Shown piece after piece: positions 52,505-62,916 of a DNA stretch of 64,000 nucleotides. Each line of letters begins with the position of its first letter. Within the stretch, counting starts at the first letter, position 1. The position numbers and the translations under genes were made by a program. The stretch lies in assembly GCA_018136815.1 (NCBI GenBank), contig CM030932.1:1460793-1524792 (forward strand), in the 5' to 3' direction. The notes under the pieces are model-generated. The model searched no databases. It was not told where the DNA came from and saw only the letters and a program-made list of their open reading frames with translations. This stretch comes from Isochrysis galbana (Eukaryota > Haptophyta > Isochrysidales > Isochrysidaceae).

Positions 52505-55336
52505 TTAGCACACCGTTAAGGTTGGCAAGGCACAACTGCCAATGAGCACAACACCGGCGGCAGCCGCAGATGAGGCGGTTGGTTGCTCGTAGTCTGGTGA
52601 AATGGCTTCAACTGCTACTAGCTCCGCCTCTTCCGGCCCAGGTGACAGGCTTCCGATGAGAAAGCGCTCTTCCTCTGCATATGCTCGATGCGTCAGTTCG
52701 GAAAGCAAGTATCCGGGATCGAGGCGCTTGACAGGGTTGATTTCGTCGAAGACGCGGACATCACTTCTCGTATCGCGTATCCCACGGCGCATGTTGCCTA
52801 ACGCCGCAAGCCAATGGATGCGCAAAGACGCAACATTGACATCGTCCACCGTGGTCAGACCAACGTTAGGAGCAGACGAATGGGACGCTGCTAGGTTGTC
52901 TTCCCCGTCTTGAACAGCTTGCGGGATGGTAGCTGCAGCGCTCGAGGACTGTTGAGCATTCTGGTCGACGGTCCAAGCAACTCGGCGGGCGCTGAAGCCG
53001 GCTCCAAAAGAGGGCATGTGAACTAAGCTGTCGTTGTGCACACCTAGGGAGACCGGTAGAGGATGTGCTTCGGTTGTGAAGACGTATTTGCCATGGCTGT
53101 ACACAGCATCGTCAGGATCGAAAAGCAGAAATAGGTACCTGCAAGCAGAGCAATAAAGCGGAAGAGTCTGTAGGAATGGGCCCGGATTGAGACGACGGAC
53201 GAAATCTCTAGGGGCGCGGGTCGCTGTAGTTCCATCCCAAGGTATTCGTCACGCCAACCATCCTGCCATTCATCATGCGAGCCGGCAAGAGCGAGGGTGA
53301 ATCGGCGAGCACAAAGGTATTCGGCGCAAATCGAGGATGACTGCAACCCTCCCCTCACGAAAAAGCCCACTCTGCTCCGGATACTATGTATCCCATATCC
53401 AAGAAGAGCGCAGTCTAATTACTTGAGGGTTTCCGCCAGAAAGAAGCTCTCCATGGAGTCCTCGCGCGAACGATTGGATACATCACTTATCGCTGCAACA
53501 CCACAAGGTACCTTGAGGGTCTACGGAAGGAGTATCGGGCGAGTGTCGGCGGTAAAAGGTAATGAACCTATCCACATGAAGGTCTCCTTCCTCGATATGC
53601 TACCCAGACGCACCCCATGTCCAAAGTCATATCAAACCCTGTCGCCACCAGTGTCCGCCTCTTGCTCGCCAGCACCCAGTGCCGAATATCACCTCAAGTG
53701 AGCGCAGCACATCTTCTCCAGCCCTCAGCCACTCGTCTCCTTCAGTTGCGCGATGCATAAAAAAGAGCGACTCAGCGTGCTCTGGCCTCAGCGGATACCC
53801 TGCTTGTCCTGGTTGAACCACTCCTTTAGCCAAGTTGAAGCCCTCAGGATGGGCTCCAAGGTGAAGCCAAAGTGTGTGAAAGGCCCGGAGGGTATCGACA
53901 GCTAAATCCATATCGCCAATCATGGTCTGCATGCCAGGCCAAAAGCACTGGAGAGAATTGAAGAGTGGCCATGTCACCTACGTGGTATCAGGAAGTGAGT
54001 AGAAGTTAGTGACCACACAAGGCCAACGCACGAGCTCAACGCTGACAGTGTAGCTCGTGTGGAAGATCAGGCAACGCTTCCGGAGTACCCTGCAACGAGA
54101 CCGGGAGATCTCGGAGCAGGGGGTGAAGCCACATAGCCAACCAAGCCTCAACTCACGGCACCTGTGTAGTGGCAGCGTGGACGTCAACGTACCACGAGCC
54201 TTTCTTGAGGTGTTTGAGCGCCGCCGCATAAGCATCATGGAAATAGGCGAGGTAAGCTGACCCTCCGAGCACGAGGTTTGCCTTGAGCATGTACTCGTAA
54301 AAAGAATCGATTCCGCGCCCGATCCCGGCGTCAGCTTGCGTCCATTCCCCAGTCTCAAGGTGTATATGAGCTCCCACAAGATCATGAGGAGAACGATGAG
54401 ACCATATTGCCTCAGCAGCGCGAAGCGCAGCAGCCTGAGTGAGCGGGCAAGAGCATGGTGGTGAGCACCTAACATAGGCAGCTGTAAGGGTGCTCATATT
54501 GAAAGTCTTGATGCCCTTTAGCTGGCCTATCCGCAAGGACGGCAAGGATCCGAGGCGCAGGAACCTTGCCCTCTGAGTTTGTTGATGTCAAGCACATTTT
54601 CCCGGAATGCGTACCCCAGGTGGCAGCCGTTCAAGCAGATCTCGGCCGAATGGTCGTGTGCGCAGCACACCTCAAATCGCCCGTCGCCCGTAAGTCGGGA
54701 TAAGGCTCCAAATTCAAGGCTGAGCGTGCCCGCAGCGGCGGTGCAAGTAATGCGCGTCTCATCATGCGCGACACCTCGGCGCAAGTTGACCGAGCCATAG
54801 GGTATACCGGTGGGCGTATCGAGCGCGGGTAACAGACGTGTGGCGAGGTCGACGGCGAGCGGGAGAAGCCCGCCCTGTGCATCATATTTGCCGCGCATCA
54901 GGTCGAGTTCTGGGTCGAGCGCCAGTAGGTGGGCAGAAAGGAGCCCGCCCAGCGCTCGGATTGTGGTCTCGAAAAGCGAGACGGTCTCGTCAACATCAAA
55001 GGAGACGTGCTCCGCAACCCAGTTGACGCGGGTCTCGAACTCGGAGGCGTTCCCCATGAGTGCTAGCGTATCGAGCGAGTCGATCAGCGTCAGGCTGAAG
55101 GAGCCCCACCCATCTCTCCCCCCACACGTGAGCGGGAGGAGAACGTCCTTCGGAAAAGCGTGTGCGATGTAAGCGTCGTAGCTGTGGTGGAATAGTGCAC
55201 GTACCTGCTCGCGTAATGCGATGCGCTTAGAATGCTCCATAGCATGCGCCCCCCCTCCACTCAGCGCGATCGAGACGGCGAGCAGCGTGGACGGCAGCAG
55301 CGAGAGGCCGAGGGCGGGCGGACGTCGGCCTCGCAT
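52505..55336 (-). CDS. EDEM-type GH47 alpha-mannosidase-like protein (ER quality control)
   Basis: Five exons, 55336-54671, 54434-54162, 53977-53693, 53511-53423, 53138-52505, all in frame, about 648 residues. An N-terminal signal peptide (LGLSLLPSTLLAVSIALSGGGAHA) leads to the GH47 barrel: LIDSLDTLALMGN, ETTIRALGGLLSAH, IGRGIDSFYEYMLKA, DSLQCFWPGMQ, LRPEHAESLFFMHRAT, SMESFFLAETLKYLFLLFDPDD, ending FTTEAHPLP. These match EDEM proteins, which trim or recognise mannose on misfolded glycoproteins and hand them to ER-associated degradation; acidic catalytic positions (ESLFF, ESFFLAE) are kept. About 165 residues follow the barrel and end in a hydrophobic stretch (ASSAAAAGVVLIGSCALPTLTVC) that could anchor it in the ER membrane. 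The exon 4 acceptor is AAG rather than CAG. Confidence 0.9.
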
Positions 55337-55908
55337 CCTCGCCGGCCGCCCGCGTGGGACCCCAGACTGAGGTCGCGTTCCGTCGAATATGGGACATTCG
55401 CAGTGAGGCTAGTAGGCTAGGTGCGACTGGAAGTGGTCTAAATTTAAAGGAATCTTAACCCTAGTACTTCCGTAGTCCGCGAGGCGGACGATCGGGACGT
55501 TTTTAGTACATATGGCTATATTGGGAGCCCCAAAGGGCCTCAGGAGGGCCCCAGGGGGCCTCCTGAGGCGAAATGGGGCTCCTCCTAGGCCTGGGTAGAT
55601 ATCCCACTGATAAATTCGTCAATGATGCTTGGTTTTAGAAGCGCGGGAGAACCTTGCCACGAAAGGTTGGCGCGAGCCCGTTTCCCTCCTCTCCCCCCCT
55701 CCCCCGCCCTTTTCCCCCACGGGTCCTCTCCGTGACCAAACAACACCCCTCCCTTTTTCACCTCTCGGTCTGAAATTCTTATCTATACACAGTCGCCCCC
55801 GTTCCCCGCTCCCCGCTCCCCCCCCCCCCCTCCCCTCCCCCCTCCCGCGAACCACTTGCGCCACTTGCGAGCCCCCTCCCCCCCACCCCCACCCCACCCC
55901 CACTCACC
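55337..55908. promoter_or_regulatory. Divergent promoter region (EDEM-like / unknown gene)
   Basis: About 570 bp between two divergent start codons. A strong pyrimidine tract (55680-55905, mostly C with T) leads directly to the ATG at 55909. A near-palindromic GGGGCC/GGCCTCCTGAGG block lies at about 55525-55575. No TATA box is evident. Confidence 0.45.
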
Positions 55909-56499
55909 ATGCCAAGCGCCTACGCATGCAGCACTCAGACCATGCCCTCCCTCCCTCCCTCCCATCTCCCGGACTCGGAGCGCCTCCGCGACCTCTCACC
56001 ATCAGAGGTCAAGGTCAAGGTGGAGCGGGGCGGCAAGGTGCGCGGGCAGAGCGTGACGAAGACGATCGTGATGTACCAGCCTCCCAACAACCAGCCCAAG
56101 TTGTTCGACCGTAGCGTGCAAGTCCTTGACGGCCCGAGGCACGCTCGCCGGCCGAGCAGCGTAGCGAAGAAGAAGGGGAAGAGGAACATTACGGAGGTGG
56201 AGTGGGCTGATGAGTTCGATGAGCCAGAGGAGGGCTGGAGCGACGAGGACTTGATGCCCGCGGAGACGTGCAAAAAAGACTGCTATTGGGCTGCTGGCCC
56301 GATACCTCGCGGCCTGCCTCCTTTCCGCGGCCCTCCGCCCGGTCCGACAGATGCAACAATGAACGGCAGGACAACGCCGCAGCAGGTGATGCTTCATCAG
56401 ATACCGCTCGAGTTCAAGATTCGATGGTGCACGTACACGCGGCGCAAGCGGGCGTATGTGTCATGCGGGCAAACAAGCGGGCTGCAAGCAACCACATGA
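55909..56499 (+). CDS. Unrecognised 196-residue protein
   Basis: From CACC-ATG at 55909. A central part looks conserved in type: ERGGKVRGQSVTKTIVMYQPP, then KLFDRSVQVLDGP, a basic patch (ARRPSSVAKKKGKR) and an acidic helix (ITEVEWADEFDEPEEGWSDEDLM). The C-terminal 70 residues are Pro/Gly-rich and may run into an unspliced intron. The mix of basic and acidic patches suggests a nuclear or RNP-associated protein, but I recognise no family. It is divergent from the EDEM-like gene. Confidence 0.45.
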   Translation: MPSAYACSTQTMPSLPPSHLPDSERLRDLSPSEVKVKVERGGKVRGQSVTKTIVMYQPPNNQPKLFDRSVQVLDGPRHARRPSSVAKKKGKRNITEVEWADEFDEPEEGWSDEDLMPAETCKKDCYWAAGPIPRGLPPFRGPPPGPTDATMNGRTTPQQVMLHQIPLEFKIRWCTYTRRKRAYVSCGQTSGLQATT

Positions 56500-57761
56500 G
56501 GGATGGGTGGGCATGGCGCGCGCGCGCGGAGTGCAAGCGAGGCAGCGAGGCCGTGCGATTGAGTGAGGGATGTCTTCAAACTATCGAATCAAGCTCATGC
56601 TTGATCGTGGCAAGTCTCAATGGGGCATACTAGGGGCACAGAGTGAAGAGAAGTCTTGAGAGAGGGGGAGGGAGCGCGCTACATTGCGACGACGGCCCAC
56701 GTGACCACCCCACATCACTCACTCACCAACAAGAAAACTCCGAAAACTAACGCAACATCGCACAAACAAACCAATGAAACAAATAAGGACAAAGAAACAC
56801 AAATTCGGCGTGCAATACGGCGGAGCTTCGAGACTTCGAGACAACTCACTGGTGAAAACAAAACTCACTCAATTTTCTCACACACTACACATTGATAGAA
56901 GCACCGCATCCGCCTAGAGTATATAAAATACTCTGGATGCGACAACGCCGTGCGAATGTCCAAGTGATTGCGCACACGCGCACACCGGCGTGCGCATGTC
57001 AAGTGATTGCAATTCATCACACCTGTTTCTGCGCAGCAGAAGGGTGGCGTGGGAGGGCGCGGTGGCGTCTCCTCTTCCTCTCCGTAAAGACGTGTAACGA
57101 AACTGTTTTCCTGCATGTAGCATGTAGGATGTAGGCCGTAGGCATGTAGGCGTGTAACGAAAATTTTTGCATATACGCGGCGCGCCTTGGCATTGCGAGG
57201 GGAGGACTAAAACCCGCCAGGAAACATATAGGCATTCCACAACTAGATTTCAGTCACACTTGGGAGAGTTCATCCCATCCAAAGAGGGTCCCCTGTTAGA
57301 GTCACCGTAGCCTCTCAAATCTGACTGTGTATGCCCTTGGTATGCCCATACCAAGGCGCAGAAAAACAGTTTCGTTACACGTCTATATTGTTGTAAACGG
57401 GCATATGGACATTTGACATTTGATGGCTCAACTTCATTCCGTCCCACATTCGACGGATCGCGACCTTCCTACCGGGGTAATACGTAACACGTAATACGTA
57501 ATACATGGGAGGGCTCAAAAGGGTTTCGAGTCTGAGTGTTCGTACCCCATATAGAGCGGCCATGTGGCTTGGCGTGTTAGTGCAAGGCTAGTAGCAGTAG
57601 CAGCACGAACGCTCAATAAATAAAAATCGGAAATCGGAACCGGCTCGTCTGGCGTCTGGTTTTCCTCTCCCTTCCTCCCTAGTGCTAGTGCTAGTGCCGG
57701 TGCCCGAGCGTGGACTGCCGCGACGGCTGAGGCAAGAGGATCGCAGGTTCGGCGGCATCTG
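56500..57761. other. Intergenic sequence
   Basis: About 1.26 kb with no supported gene. The repeated phrase CGTGTAACGAAA (about 57090, 57150 and inverted at 57370) suggests local duplication. The right end may include an upstream exon of the next gene. Confidence 0.45.
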
Positions 57762-58048
57762 TTGCTACCTCCACCGACCCCTCCATCTCCGCAGCGTTAT
57801 CCTCCATCATTCAGCCCTGACTTCTGTCACGGCCTCATAGGTCAGAGGCCCTCGTCGCCCCCCTCCCGGTTGCGAACAAGCGCGTTTCATTCGCGTAATA
57901 CCGGTGGGTGGGCCCTCTCATGCACGGACCAGGACTTCAACTTTTCGTTACTCTACAAGAGGCTTGGAGTGCCTCCCCCTTGTCCCCCTCTGCGGTCGAC
58001 CACAGCGGCTGTTGAGCAGCCTATTGGCGCCAGCTCAAAGCAGGTGAC

Positions 58049-59515
58049 ATGACAGGCATGACCGAACTCAAAGAGTCACGCATGTACCCAGGGACCTCGC
58101 AGCCATTCATCAAGTACCAGCCCGGCAACAATGGCTCGTTCGCGTGGTATCCATCTGGACGTATGGCTTGCGCGTATGAGCGCATGGGCGGTGGCTTCTA
58201 TTGCTTCTTCTACGCGGATGATCAGGCGGGCACGACACTCTGCGCTTTTGATCCTCAAGGCTGCGGTTATGTTGCCTTCGAGGACGGTCGGCCGAGGCTC
58301 ACGTCGCGCAAGGAAGGGGGTACATACACAGCTCATGATGGCAGCATTGAGCGCCTCTGGACAAGAGCAAAGCCGCTGAAAGGGGCGGCGATCTCATTCG
58401 AGATGTCGAACAACATCTCCTTCACCTTCAAATCCCGTCGGGAAATCACGGCCAAGCTCTCGTGTCTAGGGCTAGTTGAGGAGTATGTACTTGGAGAGCC
58501 GTCACATACTGCACAGACGTCGTATGTGAGTCGATCTCTCGGGACTGTGCAGATGGGTCCAGAGCGAGGGAAGAAAATTCTTGACATTGATCAGATTCGA
58601 TTAGCACAGGCACAGCGGAAGGAGGCTGCCCGGTTGCATGGCACATCGGATCTTGCCAAATTCAAAAAGGGGAAGATCAGAGCCAGCGATGTTCATCCTG
58701 AATGCCGTTCTATTGTGGAAGGTGCAGATAGTTTGGCAGCATCAGTGAAAAGGGGCGACTGGAATGTCAGCGTGTGTGTTGATCGTGACCAGCTGCGCTC
58801 GACGTTGGGCGAGTCCATCCCTACATTGAAAATGGACGCGTCCATGCTTCGTGGCGACCCCGCCTCGAAGCGTCTGGATGGGATGGCAGCCACAAACCCC
58901 GAAACCTTGGAAGCTATGCTCTCAGCTACAAGCTTTGACAAAGGAGTGCTGCCCCTTTCGAAAGATATCATGAAGGCATCTGGACGCTTTCGTCCGGATC
59001 ATGGGCCGCATTATCGCACGCCGCGAATTCGACTGCGCGAACTCAAGAGCACTGATTACGATTCCTTCATCACCATAGGAGCACCAAAGGACGCGGTCGT
59101 GGTTGTGGCTTGCCTTGCTAGTTGGCTTCCACAAGCTCGTCGGGCTGAGGCCATGCTTGAACAAGCTAATTCCGAGATGCATACTCTGCAGTCGTCTGGC
59201 AGTGTACCACAGGTCCTGCTTCGGAAGTTTGACATGTCGCACTCACGTTTGTTGAGAGATCGTCACAATGTCAACACCTTGCCTATGTATTTGATGTACG
59301 TCAATGGCAAACTTGCATATGCATCAAACACACTCAACGGATATGGAGGTACGAAGGAGGATCTCTTTGCGCAGGTGCGCATGACTGCTGCCGATGCTGC
59401 CGCTGGGACTTTTCTTCCCGAGGGATTTAAATTTGGATTGACCGACAACGCTCTCGTTGAGTCTTTCGGAAAGACTCTGTCGGCCACCTCATCAAAACTT
59501 GGTGTTACCACGTGA
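58049..59515 (+). CDS. FAM194-domain protein with C-terminal thioredoxin fold
   Basis: About 488 residues from an ATG at 58049. Residues about 25-160 resemble the FAM194/ERICH6 domain (GSFAWYPSGRMACAYERMGGGFY, CAFDPQGCGYVAFEDGRPRL, EGGTYTAHDGSIERLW). A middle linker is Lys/Arg-rich. Residues about 330-450 have a thioredoxin-like fold (DAVVVVACLASWLPQARRAEAML, then NTLPMYLMYVNGKLAYAS with the conserved cis-Pro position). The redox CxxC is replaced by LASW, so redox activity is unlikely. An upstream frame, 57762-58042, with RNTGGWALSCTDQDFNFSLLYKRLGVPPPCPPL looks coding, but I could not find an intron joining it. FAM194 proteins are poorly known; a flagellar role is only a guess. Confidence 0.65.
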   Translation: MTGMTELKESRMYPGTSQPFIKYQPGNNGSFAWYPSGRMACAYERMGGGFYCFFYADDQAGTTLCAFDPQGCGYVAFEDGRPRLTSRKEGGTYTAHDGSIERLWTRAKPLKGAAISFEMSNNISFTFKSRREITAKLSCLGLVEEYVLGEPSHTAQTSYVSRSLGTVQMGPERGKKILDIDQIRLAQAQRKEAARLHGTSDLAKFKKGKIRASDVHPECRSIVEGADSLAASVKRGDWNVSVCVDRDQLRSTLGESIPTLKMDASMLRGDPASKRLDGMAATNPETLEAMLSATSFDKGVLPLSKDIMKASGRFRPDHGPHYRTPRIRLRELKSTDYDSFITIGAPKDAVVVVACLASWLPQARRAEAMLEQANSEMHTLQSSGSVPQVLLRKFDMSHSRLLRDRHNVNTLPMYLMYVNGKLAYASNTLNGYGGTKEDLFAQVRMTAADAAAGTFLPEGFKFGLTDNALVESFGKTLSATSSKLGVTT

Positions 59516-59834
59516 TGCTAGAACCAAGCGCTCGAGAGAGCCGTCGGTCTCTGATGAAAGCGGTCTAAGATGGTGCTGGAGTACAGAAAGTCGATATTAG
59601 TGTCAAGGCAGCGCGGAGGCTTTTTGACGAGTCTTTTGGAGGAAAAAACACTATTGAAGAAAAAGGTCTCTCACACGATCGAGCCACATGACGCGCGACC
59701 TCAACGCAGCAACAAGAGTGCCGCTGACAGGCCTGCTGCAGCCCTCCCATCATGCAAGGCCCAAAGTAGCGCACATGAGCCAAACCCCCGATACCGATGT
59801 CGAAGGACTAAGCGTTGTATTTTTAGGCCTTAGT
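59516..59834. other. 3' flank of the FAM194-domain gene
   Basis: No gene seen. It ends at the left arm of an inverted repeat pair. Confidence 0.4.
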
Positions 59835-59970
59835 GGCATGAATATTTCGCATTTCGCCATGAGCACGAGCCTTCTTCGTTACATATCGTCTTCTATGTGT
59901 GTCGTAGTCATGCAAGACATGAAGATTAGGATTCTCCCTAGGCTCAAATTCTGGTTCGCCGATTTTCGTC
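59835..59970 (+). repeat. Inverted repeat arm (left), partner at 61684-61813
   Basis: About 135 bp beginning GGCATGAATATTTCG and containing ATATCGTCTTCTATG, matched in reverse complement at 61684-61813 with perhaps three-quarters identity. The arms are about 1.7 kb apart and may be the ends of an old transposon or two repeats inserted head to head. Confidence 0.65.
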
Positions 59971-60569
59971 TATCGCCCTGGCACCATCATGGTGACCAGG
60001 GCGGCCGAGAGGAGGGAGAGCGACGCCATCGCTCGCGCTCTCTTCGGAACGGAACCGGATAAAATTCTCTTACAATCCTCTCACACCACTATGTCGGAGC
60101 GAAGCTCGTTTCCTCATTGGAAACGAGCCGCGGAGGCGCACCGGCGACTAGCGCGGCGCACGGTTCATCCGGGGAGCCCGGAACGGGCTCATCGGGAGAA
60201 CGGGGAGGGCATATGACGGGCATGTGAAGGGGACGGGAGAGTGGCACGGAACGCGAACCGGAGAGACGGAGGACGTAGAAAAGGGTGCGGCGAGCAGATG
60301 CCGCTTACTTGGGACTCGTAGTGACTCGTAGACTCAAAAGGATGACTCGGAAGACTCGCTGCTTGGGGGTACTCAGGGGGCTGCAGGTCACCAACAGGCG
60401 ATACAGTGGGTACAACCACTCAAATCAACACCCTGCACTCAAACATTCACGGTAACAGGTGTCTGGGCTTCGGTCTTTGGCCTGCTGGTCAGCGTGGCTA
60501 GCTCCTCGGCGCGGATACCTTTCGCTCCCACGAACGCGTAGTTCATGTTCTCCTCGCGGCGACTGCCGG

Positions 60570-61683
60570 TCAATGCTTGGGCGTTGATCTCCGCCGCGAT
60601 CTCGGGGTTGACGTTGGTTCTATCGTTGATGGAGGCCGCGCCGGCGGACGAGAAGACTCGGCGATTGTGGACGCCGTTTGCGGCGAGCGTCCAGACGAGG
60701 ACGGCGAGTTTAGTACGGTGGATGGCGGAGGCGAATGCGGAGGAGGCTCCGCGATGCGAAGCATCCGTCGAAGGATTTGGCTGGGGCTATCGGGTGCACA
60801 GCCCGTCGAAATTACAGTCGGCTCGGACTCGGACTTGGATGACGCGGCGGTGCTCGAGGGGCGCGGAGAGAGCGGCGCTGAGCTTTGGGTGATGGCGGAC
60901 CGAGGGGGCAGCGAGGGCGTGCTGGTACTTGCTCGTGAACTCCGCGAAGACGGAGATTCGACTTGGGGTGCATCCTCGACGATTTCGACTGAATGGACGC
61001 CAGGAACAGGGTTGACACGTGATACGGGGCAAGTGGGCATCGGCCCGAATGTGAAACCCCTCGCCGCCGGAGTTGACGACGAGGACGACGGTTTACTTTG
61101 GGACGGCAGCGTAGGAATCGTGGCCATCACCGAGTGGCTCGGCGTGGCCTTGTACTCGGACTTGGCAGCGGGTTTAGGCGCGGATCGGGGATCAGCTATC
61201 AATTCAACAGGGCTCGGACTCGGAAACTCGGACAAAAGGGGAACGGAGGCGTGCGTTCCCTTGGGGTGACTGGCCGAGGGTAGCGTGGGCTGGATCGGTG
61301 GGTCGGACTTAGGCGTGGCGGCGGCCGCCGAAGGGTTCGGCGCGGGCTTGCACGTGGACTCGGTACTCGGTGGCTCGGATAACGGGGCTCGAGATTGGAC
61401 AGAACGGGTAGCAGCGTTCGCGGGTGGCTCGCGCTGAATTTCGGAAGGAAGGGGGCCGAAGGTGAACACTCCCGTCGAAGGGGTGGTCGCCGGACGGAGA
61501 CCTAGTCGGCGGATGGGACTCGACAAAACAAACGGCGGACTGGGTGGTGGGGCTCGGCGGGGTAGTGAAGTTGGGCTCTTGGTTGGACTCGGGAGGGTTA
61601 CGGGATTGGCAGGGTTCGGGGCTATCGTTCGTGGGTGACAATTACCGTAACGGTAAAAATAAAACTCAGATCTTCGAATTTCG
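60570..61683 (-). other. Pro/Ser-rich open frame between the inverted repeat arms
   Basis: A long minus-strand frame, mostly Pro, Ser and Thr, with a repeated phrase (GVFTFGPLP and GFTFGPMP) and VHSVEIVEDAPQVESPSS. It continues through the right repeat arm to about 62402, where a helical stretch (WLDAILDKLAERQQQLQLAKDKD) appears. This could be the gag-like part of a retroelement, or chance openness in GC-rich DNA. No enzyme motif is visible. Confidence 0.3.
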
Positions 61684-61813
61684 AGACGAAAATTGGCGGA
61701 CCAGGATCTGAGCCCAGGGAGAATCCGAATCTGCACGCCTGGAGTGACCAAGACGAACATAGAAGACGATATATAACGACGAAGGCACGTACCCATGCCG
61801 AAATATTCATGCC
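61684..61813 (-). repeat. Inverted repeat arm (right)
   Basis: Reverse-complement partner of 59835-59970; it ends AAATATTCATGCC on the plus strand. The intervening 1.7 kb shows no transposase. Confidence 0.65.
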
Positions 61814-62916
61814 AGGAGGCCTGAATACAACACACTATCAAACGCGCAGTCTCTCCCTCTGACGACTCACTCCGGCGAGGAGAGAGGTCAGGCCCGTGCA
61901 GCCTGGCCCTCCCCCCTTGAAGGGAAGGGGAAGGGAGATAGCCTCCTCCACCCGGAGGTGGATGAGAGAGGCCGTCAACCCAACTACGAGCAGACCGCAC
62001 GCCTCGCTCACTTCGTTCGCGAGCGACTCGGCGGCCCTCATCAGCGGTAGAGGGCTCGCAGGAAGGGCGCCCCCGCAGAGGGAGAGCGGCGGCAGCCTCC
62101 CCATTGCTGTCCTTGTCCTTGGCCAGCTGCAGCTGCTGCTGCCTCTCAGCCAGCTTGTCGAGGATGGCGTCCAGCCAAGCATCTGGCGGAGCGGTCGGAA
62201 GACGCATCGCGCATCGCGCCACCGGGAGACTCCGGCTCAGGCTCGGAGGGAGGGGAGGAGCCAGCCTCACCAGCTCCCTCCTCCGAAGCCCCAGTATCCC
62301 CCTCAGAGGGAGGGGCATCCTCCTCCTCCCGCTCCAGACTGGGAGGAGAGGAAGATGTGAAGGGTGCCGGGCTTCGAGTCGATCGAGACCGAGCAGCCCC
62401 ACGCGGCATAACGCAGCCGGGGCGGAGCCAGTGCGTGAGGCGGAGCGGCCGTGCGCGGCCTGCTCTCCCGTAGGAGAGGGCTCTGTCGCTGGCGAGGGCC
62501 TCGCGGAGCGGCGGCACGACGGCAGCGAGAGAGCGAAGGCCGGAGAGGGGAGTCCAGAGCTTCGACGCAGTGTGAACGGGGGTTACTGTGAAACACCACA
62601 TTTCACCCACCCGAACACGAGGCCACCTTCTCCTCAGTGTGAATTCTGAATTCTGAAAAACTGAAACTCCTTCCCGCGCTCAGCGCTCGCTGGCTCGCTC
62701 GAGTGCGCTCCTCGGCAAGACCGCGAGCCCTGGGCGGAGGGGGAAGACTGTACTCGTGGGCCGGTGGGCGGTCGGCCCAGCCAGAGTCACGCGGTGAAGA
62801 GCGCTCTGGACGAGGTGCGCCGGCTGGCGAACCACCTCGCTCCCTGTGTCCTACCCTTCCCCGAGAGGTCTCCGACGGACGTGGAAAACGCGGGAAGAGA
62901 GGAGTGAGAGAGACGG
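61814..62916. other. Upstream region of the topoisomerase II gene
   Basis: About 1.1 kb with no supported plus-strand gene. It must contain the topoisomerase promoter. The minus-strand open frame described for 60570-61683 extends here to about 62402. Confidence 0.4.
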
